Of a stretch of 7,158 bases of DNA, positions 1-5,559 are shown one piece after another. The stretch spans positions 1-7,158 of the forward strand of contig JAZPXM010000032.1 in assembly GCA_045543675.1 (NCBI GenBank), read 5' to 3'. The DNA comes from URNF01 sp045543675. Lineage in GTDB: Bacteria; Bacillota; Clostridia; Oscillospirales; Acutalibacteraceae. The notes under the pieces are model-generated. The model had not been told where the DNA came from. It was given only the letters and a program-made list of their open reading frames with translations, and ran no database searches. The position numbers and the translations under genes were made by a program. Every line of letters begins with the position of its first letter. Position 1 is the first letter of the stretch.

Positions 1-111
1 ATTGACCGTAATTTTAGCGGTGTATGTGAATATATAGATTTAGCTGTTAAAAAATCTCTCCCTCAGTCAGCTTCGCTGACAGCTCCCTCGTCAGAGGGAG
101 CCGAAAACTAA
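1..111 (+). CDS. Possible C-terminal end of an upstream gene, tail formed by a repeat
   Basis: Frame 1 is open from the first base to a TAA at 109-111 and gives 36 codons. The other two forward frames stop early. The first 18 residues (IDRNFSGVCEYIDLAVKK) look like ordinary protein. The rest, beginning SLPQSASLTAPSSEG, is translated from the palindromic repeat at 56-102, so the native C-terminus may have been replaced or extended by the repeat. No domain can be recognised from so little. An open frame of this length could arise by chance, so this is a tentative partial CDS whose start lies outside the window. Confidence 0.35.
   Translation: MDRNFSGVCEYIDLAVKKSLPQSASLTAPSSEGAEN
56..102. repeat. 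Small palindromic (MITE/REP-like) intergenic repeat
   Basis: Two hairpins stand side by side. The first is GTCAGC-TTC-GCTGAC (66-71 with 75-80). The second is GCTCCCTC-GTCA-GAGGGAGC (82-89 with 94-101). CTCCCTC also occurs at 58-64, so the right arm GAGGGAG at 94-100 could pair with either copy and enclose the inner hairpin. From memory, elements of this CTCCCTCAGTCAGC type recur in many intergenic and gene-end positions of gut Clostridia genomes. That cannot be verified here. No transposase is present, so any movement would depend on an enzyme encoded elsewhere. Confidence 0.7.
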
Positions 112-112
112 T

Positions 113-141
113 TTGTTCCCAATTTGACACAAGCATATAAT
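113..141 (+). promoter_or_regulatory. Possible weak sigma-A promoter
   Basis: A perfect -10 hexamer TATAAT lies at 136-141. A poor -35 (TTGTTC, 113-118) lies 17 nt upstream. A better TTGACA at 124-129 is only 6 nt from the -10 and cannot pair with it. If used, it would transcribe the reading frame at 205-342 and the lipoprotein gene. AT-rich intergenic DNA produces TATAAT by chance, so confidence is low. Confidence 0.25.
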
Positions 142-161
142 AACAAAAAAGGGGCAGTAAC

Positions 162-200
162 ACACAGACCCGTCCCCTGTGTTCCCGTCCCCTGTCTTCC
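162..200 (-). repeat. REP-like sequence, left copy (tandem 15-nt units)
   Basis: CCCGTCCCCTGT occurs twice in direct orientation, at 169-180 and 184-195, with a 15-nt period. ACACAG (162-167) can pair with CTGTGT (177-182) around a 9-nt loop. Read on the - strand the motif is ACAGGGGACGGG, the GGGGACGG type of sequence I associate with REP elements mobilised by REP-associated tyrosine transposases (recalled, not searched). Positions 185-200 are the exact reverse complement of 681-696, so this copy and the one at 681-733 form an inverted pair around the lipoprotein cassette. Confidence 0.6.
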
Positions 201-204
201 GGCT

Positions 205-342
205 ATGTTTATCCTAAAAACGCAGCACGATTATGTGGAAGCAACAAAGGTAGTCCTTGAACCGTCTGCATCACTGCTCGGTCAACCGAAATCACCCGAA
301 GAAATTGCAAGCTATATTGAATCGGATGTTGTGGAGGATTGA
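205..342 (+). pseudogene. Possible gene remnant, 45 codons, truncated at its 5' side
   Basis: From ATG 205 the frame encodes MFILKTQHDYVEATK and then a polar, helix-prone stretch containing EPSASLLGQPKSPEEIASY, ending at TGA 340-342. The composition looks like a real protein C-terminus and not an intergenic frame. There is no ribosome site before ATG 205, because the REP-like unit (to 200) sits directly upstream. The open frame does continue upstream from TTG 124, but there it translates the repeat (RPVPCVPVPCLP), which is probably an artefact. My reading is the 3' end of an older gene cut off by repeat insertion. A genuine small protein cannot be excluded, and I do not recognise the family. 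Confidence 0.3.
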
Positions 343-367
343 CAAAATTTAGAAAATGTGATACTTT
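339..367 (+). promoter_or_regulatory. Candidate promoter for the small lipoprotein gene
   Basis: TTGACA at 339-344 is a perfect -35. It is followed by a 17-nt spacer and an extended -10, TG-A-TACTTT (TG 359-360, hexamer 362-367). The -10 hexamer is weak, with 3 of 6 consensus positions, but the perfect -35 and TG extension compensate. Transcription would begin near 374, giving a leader of about 30 nt before ATG 405. The -35 overlaps the stop codon of the remnant at 205-342. Confidence 0.4.
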
Positions 368-404
368 ACGTGTAACGAAAGAATTTGCACAAGGAGTAAA
401 GCGC

Positions 405-665
405 ATGAAAAAGTTTATCATCATTGTTACGGTGGCATTGTTTTTAACAATACTAACGGGGTGTGGCGGCTCTCGACAAAGTGGTTCTCTGCCGAAAGGT
501 CACGCAGATTCTATGGGTATAGACTTCGGCTCCGGGAAAACTTTGGATGATGTTGACTTTGAGTTCGTAAACGAACACCTTGTGAAAGTTACTCGCGAGG
601 ATGGTGACATCCTTTATTATCCAACTGAAAGAATCAACTATATTATCATAGAGGGCGAGAAATAA
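405..665 (+). CDS. Small orphan lipoprotein, 86 aa
   Basis: ATG 405 is chosen because AAGGAG (391-396) sits 8 nt upstream and because it begins a clean type II signal peptide: MKK, a hydrophobic core FIIIVTVALFLTI, and lipobox LTGC with Cys20. An in-frame TTG at 339 would bury the signal behind 22 residues and has a Shine-Dalgarno too close to it, so it is rejected. After lipidation the mature protein would be about 67 aa on the outer face of the membrane. It has a Gly/Ser linker (21-30) and a short charged domain with alternating hydrophobics (FEFVNEHLVKVT, ILYYPTERINYIIIEG, about 53-84). That pattern suggests a few beta strands. I recognise no family or function. The gene is monocistronic with its own terminator and lies between inverted REP-like sequences. 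It is unlikely to be functionally tied to the purine genes downstream. Confidence 0.7.
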   Translation: MKKFIIIVTVALFLTILTGCGGSRQSGSLPKGHADSMGIDFGSGKTLDDVDFEFVNEHLVKVTREDGDILYYPTERINYIIIEGEK

Positions 666-680
666 TATAATAAGTTTTGG

Positions 681-733
681 GGAAGACAGGGGACGGTTAG
701 CGATGGCACATTATGCGGTGTTCGCTTGTCTCC
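681..733 (+). repeat. REP-like hairpin, right copy
   Basis: GGAAGACAGGGGACGG (681-696) is the exact reverse complement of 185-200. It leads into an imperfect hairpin: GGGGAC (689-694) pairs with GTCTCC (728-733, one G-T), AGCGA (699-703) with TCGCT (722-726), and GCAC (706-709) with GTGT (718-721, one G-T). There are small internal loops and an 8-nt apical loop. A conserved foot plus an imperfect hairpin is the architecture of REP elements. It lies between the lipoprotein stop and the terminator, so it is transcribed with that gene. Confidence 0.6.
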
Positions 734-757
734 TAATAACGTATTCCAAAATTTCAG

Positions 758-789
758 CCGCACGGGTAAAACCCGTGCGGTTTTGTTTT
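758..789 (+). terminator. Rho-independent terminator
   Basis: A perfect 10-bp GC-rich stem, CCGCACGGGT (758-767) with ACCCGTGCGG (771-780), has a 3-nt AAA loop and is followed by TTTTGTTTT (781-789). It ends transcription of the lipoprotein region and insulates the xpt promoter that begins about 30 nt later. Confidence 0.92.
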
Positions 790-820
790 CAAAAAACTTA
801 TTTTTCGATGCAGATTTCTC

Positions 821-849
821 TTGATTTTTTTGGAAAAGTTTGATATGAT
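821..849 (+). promoter_or_regulatory. Extended -10 sigma-A promoter for the xpt/transporter operon
   Basis: The -35 is TTGATT (821-826), the spacer is 17 nt, and the -10 is TATGAT (844-849) preceded by TG at 841-842, giving an extended TGaTATGAT. Transcription is predicted to start near 855-857, about 40 nt before the xpt start codon. This leader cannot hold a purine (guanine) riboswitch, and I see no clear PurR box. Control of the promoter is therefore unknown. Confidence 0.7.
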
Positions 850-854
850 GGCTA

Positions 855-870
855 TGTAGTTTTTTCTACA
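855..870 (+). promoter_or_regulatory. Predicted 5'-terminal hairpin of the operon mRNA
   Basis: TGTAG (855-859) and CTACA (866-870) can pair around a TTTTTT loop, exactly where the transcript is predicted to begin. Short stems at the extreme 5' end can slow mRNA decay. This one is weak (5 bp), and its role is inferred only from position. Confidence 0.3.
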
Positions 871-895
871 ACATTCGACGGGGGTGACAGTCGCT

Positions 896-1468
896 ATGAA
901 GGCCTTGGAAGACAAGATTCGTAAAGAGGGTCAGGTGTACGAGGGTAACGTTCTCAAAGTAGACTGCTTTTTAAATCACCAGATTGATGTCAAGTTCCTG
1001 TGCGAAATTGGCAAGGAATTCCGTCGCCTGTTTGAAGGTGCAGAAATCAATAAAATTCTGACTATCGAAGCGTCCGGTATCGGTATTGCGTGTATTGCTG
1101 CGCAGTATTTTGACGTGCCGGTAGTTTTTGCAAAAAAGAATAAGAGCGTGAACATAGCGGGCGACGTGTATACTGCGCCCGTTATTTCTTTTACACACAA
1201 AAGAAATTATGATATTATCGTTTCCAAATCGTTTTTGCATCCCGAAGATAAGGTGCTGATCATCGACGACTTCTTAGCGGAAGGCAGTGCGCTACTCGGT
1301 CTTATCTCGCTTGTAAAATCGGCAGGGGCTACGGTTGTAGGCGCGGGCATTGTGATTGAAAAAGCGTTTCAACCGGGTGGCGAAACGGTGCGTGCGCAAG
1401 GGGTGCGCGTCGAATCGCTGGCGCGGATAAAATCTATGGACCCGCAAACGGGCATAGAGTTTATCTGA
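896..1468 (+). CDS. xpt: Xanthine phosphoribosyltransferase
   Basis: This 190-aa cytosolic salvage enzyme transfers the phosphoribosyl group of PRPP to xanthine, giving XMP, which feeds GMP synthesis. It resembles B. subtilis Xpt (194 aa) end to end and keeps its numbering. Residues L20, N27 and K156, recalled as xanthine contacts, are present. The PRPP loop VLIIDDFLAEGSA lies at 120-132, with the paired Asp at 124-125 and the pyrophosphate-binding AEGSA at 128-132 (ANGQA in B. subtilis). Other family blocks are VLKVDCFLNHQID (19-31), PVVFAKKNKS (75-84), GIVIEKAFQPG (151-161) and VESLARI (172-178). ATG 896 is chosen over GTG 884 because it matches the family N-terminus (M-x-ALxxKIxxEG) and has a GGGGGTG ribosome site 9 nt upstream, which itself contains the GTG. 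The gene is first in a five-gene + strand run, 65 nt before the binding-protein gene. Guanine activity is possible, but the family prefers xanthine. Confidence 0.95.
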   Translation: MKALEDKIRKEGQVYEGNVLKVDCFLNHQIDVKFLCEIGKEFRRLFEGAEINKILTIEASGIGIACIAAQYFDVPVVFAKKNKSVNIAGDVYTAPVISFTHKRNYDIIVSKSFLHPEDKVLIIDDFLAEGSALLGLISLVKSAGATVVGAGIVIEKAFQPGGETVRAQGVRVESLARIKSMDPQTGIEFI

Positions 1469-1486
1469 CGTAAACATTGGTTGCTA

Positions 1487-1504
1487 ATGGGCGGTGAAGC
1501 CCAT
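1487..1504 (+). other. Small stem-loop between xpt and the binding-protein gene
   Basis: ATGGGC (1487-1492) pairs with GCCCAT (1499-1504) around a 6-nt loop. What follows is A-rich rather than T-rich, so it is not a terminator. It leaves the gap permissive for read-through from xpt. It may act as an mRNA processing or stability feature. I see no convincing promoter in the 65-nt gap. Confidence 0.4.
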
Positions 1505-1533
1505 AGTAAATAAAAAAATTGGGGGAAAAGAAA

Positions 1534-2793
1534 ATGAAAAAGATCCTGGCACTTCTTTTGGCACTCGTTATGGTTCTGGGCCTCGCGGCTTGCGGCGCAC
1601 AGGAAGACGAGAAAATCCTTGGCATGAGCGCGTCTCCTTTGGCAGCGCCCACAATCGTCAAAGACTATGACATCGCTGACGATTTCAAAATCGGTTTCAT
1701 CTGCTTGCATGATGAAAAATCCACGTATGACCTGAACTTCATTAACGCTGTAAAGTCCGTACAGAAAGACTTGGGCCTCAAAGATGAACAGGTTATCATT
1801 AAAGTGAACGTTCCCGAGACCGACGACTGCTACACTGCAGCAAAAGACTTGGTCGATCAGGGTTGTAAAGTTGTTTTCGCTAACTCTTTCGGTCACGAAA
1901 GTTTCATCCTGAAAGCCGCGAAAGAGTTTAAAGATGTGCAGTTCTGCCACGCAACCGGTACGATGGCACACACGTCCGGTCTTGACAATTTCCACAATGC
2001 GTTCGCGTCCATTTATCAGGGCCGTTATCTTGCCGGTCTGGTTGCCGGTATGAAACTGAACGAAATGATCAAAGACGGCAAAATTACTGCTGAACAGGCA
2101 AAAGTCGGTTACGTCGGCGCGTATACCTACGCTGAAGTTATGTCCGGCTACACCTCTTTCTATCTTGGCATGAAATCTGTTTGCCCGTCTGTGACCATGG
2201 AAGTACAGTTCACCGGTTCCTGGTATGACGCCATCGAAGAAGAAAATGCGGCGAAAGCGCTTATCGCACGTGACTGCGTTCTCATCAGCCAGCATGCTGA
2301 CTCTATGGGTGCTCCGTCCGCTTGCGAAGCTGCGGGTATTCCCAACGTTTCCTACAACGGCAGCACGTATGAGACCTGCCCCGAAACATTCCTGGTTTCT
2401 TCCGCCATCAACTGGGCACCGTACTACAACTACATCATCAAAGCGGTTAACACCAACACCAAAATTGATGCTGACTGGACCGGCGGTATCGCTGAAGGTT
2501 CTGTAGTATTGACCGGCATCAACCAGGATGTGGCCGCTGAGGGTACCGTTAAAGCGGTTGAAGATGCTGTTGCGGCATTCAAAGCGGGCACGCTCAACGT
2601 GTTTGATACTGCCAACTGGAAGAAAGACGGCGCAAAACTCGACACCTACAAAGCTGACGTTGACACCGACGATAAATTCACGCCCGACACCGAAGCTATC
2701 GAAAACGGCGTGTTCTTCGAGTCCAAACACCGTTCGGCTCCTTACTTTGATATCCGCATCGACGGTATCACCTTGCTGAACGAGAAATTCTAA
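1534..2793 (+). CDS. BMP-family ABC transporter substrate-binding lipoprotein
   Basis: This 419-aa protein is the extracytoplasmic receptor of the importer encoded downstream. ATG 1534 follows GGGGGAAAAG and begins a type II signal peptide, MKK plus a hydrophobic core ending in lipobox LAAC (Cys20). In-frame TTG 1519 adds five useless residues and is rejected. After a linker (21-50) comes a Bmp/PnrA-type two-lobe periplasmic-binding fold: lobe 1 starts with KIGFICLHDEKSTYDLNF (52-69), followed by NFHNAFASIYQGRYLAG (152-168), GYVGAYTYAEVMSGYTSF (192-209), QHADS (253-257), SYNG (273-276) and NWAPYY (293-298). It is longer than PnrA-like nucleoside receptors (about 330-360 aa), with a C-terminal extension of roughly 60 residues rich in Asp and Lys. 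It is the positional equivalent of NupN. The first-strand motif HDEKSTYD differs from the DxGSFND of classical members, so the ligand may differ. Codons are strongly C-ending, consistent with high expression. A purine ligand is inferred from xpt. Confidence 0.92.
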   Translation: MKKILALLLALVMVLGLAACGAQEDEKILGMSASPLAAPTIVKDYDIADDFKIGFICLHDEKSTYDLNFINAVKSVQKDLGLKDEQVIIKVNVPETDDCYTAAKDLVDQGCKVVFANSFGHESFILKAAKEFKDVQFCHATGTMAHTSGLDNFHNAFASIYQGRYLAGLVAGMKLNEMIKDGKITAEQAKVGYVGAYTYAEVMSGYTSFYLGMKSVCPSVTMEVQFTGSWYDAIEEENAAKALIARDCVLISQHADSMGAPSACEAAGIPNVSYNGSTYETCPETFLVSSAINWAPYYNYIIKAVNTNTKIDADWTGGIAEGSVVLTGINQDVAAEGTVKAVEDAVAAFKAGTLNVFDTANWKKDGAKLDTYKADVDTDDKFTPDTEAIENGVFFESKHRSAPYFDIRIDGITLLNEKF

Positions 2794-2807
2794 TTTGGTT
2801 ACCAACG

Positions 2808-2840
2808 AGGCGGGGCACCTTTCCGTGCCCCGCCTTATTA
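2808..2840 (+). terminator. Intercistronic GC-rich stem-loop, partial terminator or 3'-end stabiliser
   Basis: A perfect 11-bp stem, AGGCGGGGCAC (2808-2818) with GTGCCCCGCCT (2825-2835), has a 6-nt loop. The tail is TATTA, a broken T-tract, so full termination is doubtful. It sits 15 nt after the binding-protein stop. This placement suits a leaky terminator or a block to 3' exonucleases, leaving more binding-protein mRNA than transporter mRNA. Confidence 0.7.
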
Positions 2841-2875
2841 AAAATATACTTTTATAAAAATACAGTATATTGTTG

Positions 2876-2905
2876 AATACGGCATTCTCGGGAGAGTGCC
2901 GTATT
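2876..2905 (+). promoter_or_regulatory. Second intercistronic stem-loop upstream of the ATPase gene
   Basis: AATACGGCATTCT (2876-2888) pairs with AGAGTGCCGTATT (2893-2905), 13 bp with one G-T, around a CGGG tetraloop. No T-tract follows. It ends 12 nt before the AAGGAGG ribosome site of the ATPase gene. It could protect the 5' end of a processed downstream mRNA, modulate translation, or act as a palindromic protein-binding site. The AT-rich stretch 2836-2875 in front lacks a convincing -35/-10 pair. Confidence 0.55.
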
Positions 2906-2932
2906 GAGCAATATGATAAGGAGGGGTTTTTC

Positions 2933-4465
2933 GTGAGTACGCAACCCGCCATCCGGTTAAAAAACATAACCAAAACCTTTGGCAACGTTGTAGCCAACAA
3001 GAATGTGAATCTTACCGTAAATCGCGGTGAGATCTTATCCGTTCTCGGCGAAAACGGCAGCGGCAAAACCACGTTGATGAATATGATCTCGGGTATTTAT
3101 TATCCCGATGAAGGGCAGATCTTCATCGACGGGGAAGAGGTGGTCATCCGTTCTCCCAAAGATGCGTTTGACTACAAGATCGGTATGATCCATCAGCATT
3201 TTAAGTTGGTGGACGTGTTTACTGCCGCCGAAAATATTGTCTTGGGGTTGGAAGAAAATACATATAATTTAAAACAGTCTGCCGCCAAAATCCGCGAGAT
3301 CAGTGAGCAGTACGGCTTTGATGTAGACCCGAACAAGAAGATATACGATATGTCGGTGTCCGAAAAGCAGACGGTGGAGATTCTGAAAGTATTGTATCGC
3401 GGCGCGGATATTCTTATTCTGGACGAGCCGACAGCGGTACTTACCCCGCAGGAGACCCAAAAACTGTTTGCGGTTTTGCGTCGTATGCGTGATGCGGGTA
3501 AAGCCATTATTATCATTACGCATAAATTGCATGAGGTGTTGTCCCTTTCCGACCGTGTTTCCGTGCTTCGCAAAGGGGAATACGTCGGTACGGTACTGAC
3601 CGCCGAGACAGACGAAGCGGCGTTAACAGAAATGATGGTCGGCAAAAAAATCGAGCTCAATATCGAACGCAGTGCGCCGCAAGGCGAGGAAGAACGTTTG
3701 GTGGTGAAAGATATCACCTGTGTAAACCGCTTGGGTGCGGTGGTGTTAGACGATGTGACGTTTTCGGTACGCGCGGGAGAGATTTTCGGTATCGCGGGTA
3801 TTGCGGGGTCAGGTCAGCGCGAACTTTTAGAAGCGATTGCAGGTTTGCAGCATCTGACCGCAGGCGATATTTACTATAACGACCCCCGTACGGGCAACGT
3901 GGAAGATTTGCGCAATAAAACGCCCGTACAGATCCGTGATTTGGGTGTGCGGTTATCCTTTGTGCCTGAGGACCGTTTGGGTATGGGTCTTGTGGGCAAT
4001 ATGGATATTGTAGACAATATGATGCTTCGCAGTTACCGCCGCGGCAGGTCGATGTTCTTAGAGCGCAAAGCGCCCAAAGACCTTGCTGAACGTATTATTC
4101 ACGATTTAGAAGTGGTTACCCCCGGTGCCACCACCCCTGTCCGCCAACTGTCGGGCGGTAACGTGCAAAAGGTGCTTGTCGGTCGTGAGATCGCGTCTGC
4201 GCCTACCGTGTTGATGGTGGCGTATCCCGTGCGAGGCTTGGATATCAACTCCGCATATACCATTTATAATCTCTTGAACGAACAAAAGCAAAAAGGCGTC
4301 GCTATCGTGTTTGTGGGCGAAGATTTGGACGTGCTTTTGGAACTGTGTGACCGCATTATGGTTATCAACTCGGGGAAAGTCACGGGTGTTGTGGATGCCC
4401 GTAGCGCCACCAAAGAGGAAATCGGGTTGTTAATGACCAAATCTACTGCAGAGGAGGAAGCGTAA
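2933..4465 (+). CDS. nupO: ABC importer ATPase with two nucleotide-binding domains (NupO/RbsA class)
   Basis: This 510-aa cytoplasmic protein is the energising subunit of the importer, with two NBDs in one chain as usual for this class. GTG 2933 is chosen because AAGGAGG (2918-2924) lies 8 nt upstream. An in-frame ATG at 2870 would translate through the 2876-2905 hairpin and adds no conserved sequence. NBD1 (about 5-245) has Walker A GENGSGKTT (39-47), Q88, degenerate signature MSVSEKQ (140-146), Walker B LILDEP (161-166) and His197. NBD2 (about 255-500) has Walker A GIAGSGQRE (289-297) without the lysine, a canonical signature LSGGNVQK (406-413), Walker B region TVLMVAYPVRGLD (425-437) without the catalytic Glu, and GEDLD instead of the switch His. 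One competent and one degenerate site is normal in the family. The VAYP block (often AxQP) is a variant. The stop overlaps the first permease start by 1 nt (TAATG). The symbol rests on family and gene order, not proven orthology. Confidence 0.95.
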   Translation: MSTQPAIRLKNITKTFGNVVANKNVNLTVNRGEILSVLGENGSGKTTLMNMISGIYYPDEGQIFIDGEEVVIRSPKDAFDYKIGMIHQHFKLVDVFTAAENIVLGLEENTYNLKQSAAKIREISEQYGFDVDPNKKIYDMSVSEKQTVEILKVLYRGADILILDEPTAVLTPQETQKLFAVLRRMRDAGKAIIIITHKLHEVLSLSDRVSVLRKGEYVGTVLTAETDEAALTEMMVGKKIELNIERSAPQGEEERLVVKDITCVNRLGAVVLDDVTFSVRAGEIFGIAGIAGSGQRELLEAIAGLQHLTAGDIYYNDPRTGNVEDLRNKTPVQIRDLGVRLSFVPEDRLGMGLVGNMDIVDNMMLRSYRRGRSMFLERKAPKDLAERIIHDLEVVTPGATTPVRQLSGGNVQKVLVGREIASAPTVLMVAYPVRGLDINSAYTIYNLLNEQKQKGVAIVFVGEDLDVLLELCDRIMVINSGKVTGVVDARSATKEEIGLLMTKSTAEEEA

Positions 4466-5559
4466 TGGCGAAAAAAGAAAAAAAGACCCGTACACCGCTG
4501 TTTCACATCGTGAAACGCGGACAGGTGCCGTTTGTGACCGCTGTTTTGGTGCGTGTTATCGCTGTTGTTTCCGCTCTTTTGGTTTCTGCGGTGCTTATTA
4601 TGATGTTGACCGGTAAAAATCCCATTGAAGTGTACGGTTCTATGATAAACGGTGTATTCGGTACGGCTACCCGTCGTTGGAGCCTTGCGCAGAATATGGC
4701 GATCTTGCTTTGCATTTCGCTGGCGGTCACGCCTGCATTCAAAATGAAATTCTGGAACTGCGGTGCGGAGGGACAGGTGCTTGTCGGCGGCCTTGCCGCC
4801 GTGTCGGTAATGATGTTTTTAGGCGGCACGGTGCCGTATTGGTTGCTGGTTGTGCTTATGACCGTGTGCAGTATTTTGGCGGGTATGTTGTGGGCATTTT
4901 TACCCGCTGTTTTCCAGGTGCATTGGAACACCAACGAGACGCTGTTTACGTTAATGATGAACTATGTGGCCATTCAGTTGGTGGCGTGGTTCCTGAAAAC
5001 ATTTGTCAAAAGCGGGTCGGGCGCATTGGCGTCTATGCCCGAATACGGCTTGCCTAATCTTTTCGGTATGCCGTATCTTTTGAATATCGTGTTGGTGGCA
5101 ATACTCACCGTTGCGGTGTATGTCTATCTCAAATACAGCAAGCAGGGATACGAAATAGCGGTTGTGGGCGAAAGCCAGAACACGGCAAGATATATCGGTA
5201 TCAACGTCAAAAAAGTGGTACTGCGCACGATGCTCATTTCGGGTGCGGTTTGTGGTATAGCAGGTCTTTTGTTGGTTGGCGGCACCAGTCATACGATCAA
5301 CACCAACACGGTAGGCGGTCAGGGATTTACCGCTATTATGGTATCCTGGCTTGCCAAATTTAACCCCTTGATGATGGTGCTTACCACATTCCTTATCGTG
5401 TTCTTAAAGCTCGGTGCGGGACAGGTGTCTACGGATTTCCGTATCGATACATCTATTTCGGATATTGTGACGGGCATTATCTTACTGTTTATTATCGGTT
5501 GTGAGTTTTTCCTGCAATATAAAATTGCGGTGCAGAAAAAAGAAAAGGAGGCGGTCTGA
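4465..5559 (+). CDS. nupP: ABC importer permease, first subunit (BPD_transp_2 family)
   Basis: This 364-aa integral membrane protein is one half of the translocation channel. It has a basic cytoplasmic N-terminus (1-25), a first membrane segment near 26-48, and several further hydrophobic segments, roughly at 74-92, 104-120, 124-147, 155-178, 204-223, 252-271, 302-316 and 334-350. Family blocks are visible: WNCGAEGQVLVGG (97-109, usually FNIGAEGQ), NETLFTLMMNYVA (157-169), YEIAVVGESQNTARYIGI (229-246, the likely coupling loop to the ATPase) and VGGQGFTAIMVSWLA (283-297). ATG 4465 overlaps the ATPase stop and is served by GAGGAGG (4451-4457) 7 nt upstream. Its TGA overlaps the next ATG by 1 nt, so the three transporter proteins are translationally coupled. 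The position matches NupP/YufP. The membrane segment limits are judged by eye. Confidence 0.94.
   Translation: MAKKEKKTRTPLFHIVKRGQVPFVTAVLVRVIAVVSALLVSAVLIMMLTGKNPIEVYGSMINGVFGTATRRWSLAQNMAILLCISLAVTPAFKMKFWNCGAEGQVLVGGLAAVSVMMFLGGTVPYWLLVVLMTVCSILAGMLWAFLPAVFQVHWNTNETLFTLMMNYVAIQLVAWFLKTFVKSGSGALASMPEYGLPNLFGMPYLLNIVLVAILTVAVYVYLKYSKQGYEIAVVGESQNTARYIGINVKKVVLRTMLISGAVCGIAGLLLVGGTSHTINTNTVGGQGFTAIMVSWLAKFNPLMMVLTTFLIVFLKLGAGQVSTDFRIDTSISDIVTGIILLFIIGCEFFLQYKIAVQKKEKEAV

Noticed and set aside
124..141. TTGACA plus TATAAT as a consensus promoter
   Set aside because: The two perfect hexamers are only 6 nt apart, which cannot be bound by one sigma-A holoenzyme. Only the TATAAT with a weak upstream -35 remains possible.
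124..204. Extended reading frame through the left REP-like unit
   Set aside because: The translated product (RPVPCVPVPCLP) simply reflects the repeated CCCGTCCCCTGT unit. It has no ribosome site and no protein-like character.
884..895. GTG 884 as the start of xpt
   Set aside because: The GTG is part of the GGGGGTG ribosome site itself. ATG 896 matches the family N-terminus and keeps residue numbering identical to B. subtilis Xpt.
850..896. Purine riboswitch upstream of xpt
   Set aside because: The predicted leader is about 40 nt. I cannot find the three-way junction with the two conserved loop sequences in 780-896, and the only hairpin is 5 bp.
2870..2932. Upstream ATG start for the ATPase gene
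   Set aside because: It has no ribosome site, would translate through the 2876-2905 hairpin and adds 21 residues absent from the family. GTG 2933 has an ideal AAGGAGG at 8 nt.
1369..3072. Long open frame (567 codons) on the - strand opposite the receptor gene
   Set aside because: It lies antisense to well-supported xpt, BMP and ATPase coding sequence, has no ribosome site or recognisable domain, and is explained by the biased codon use of the highly expressed receptor gene.
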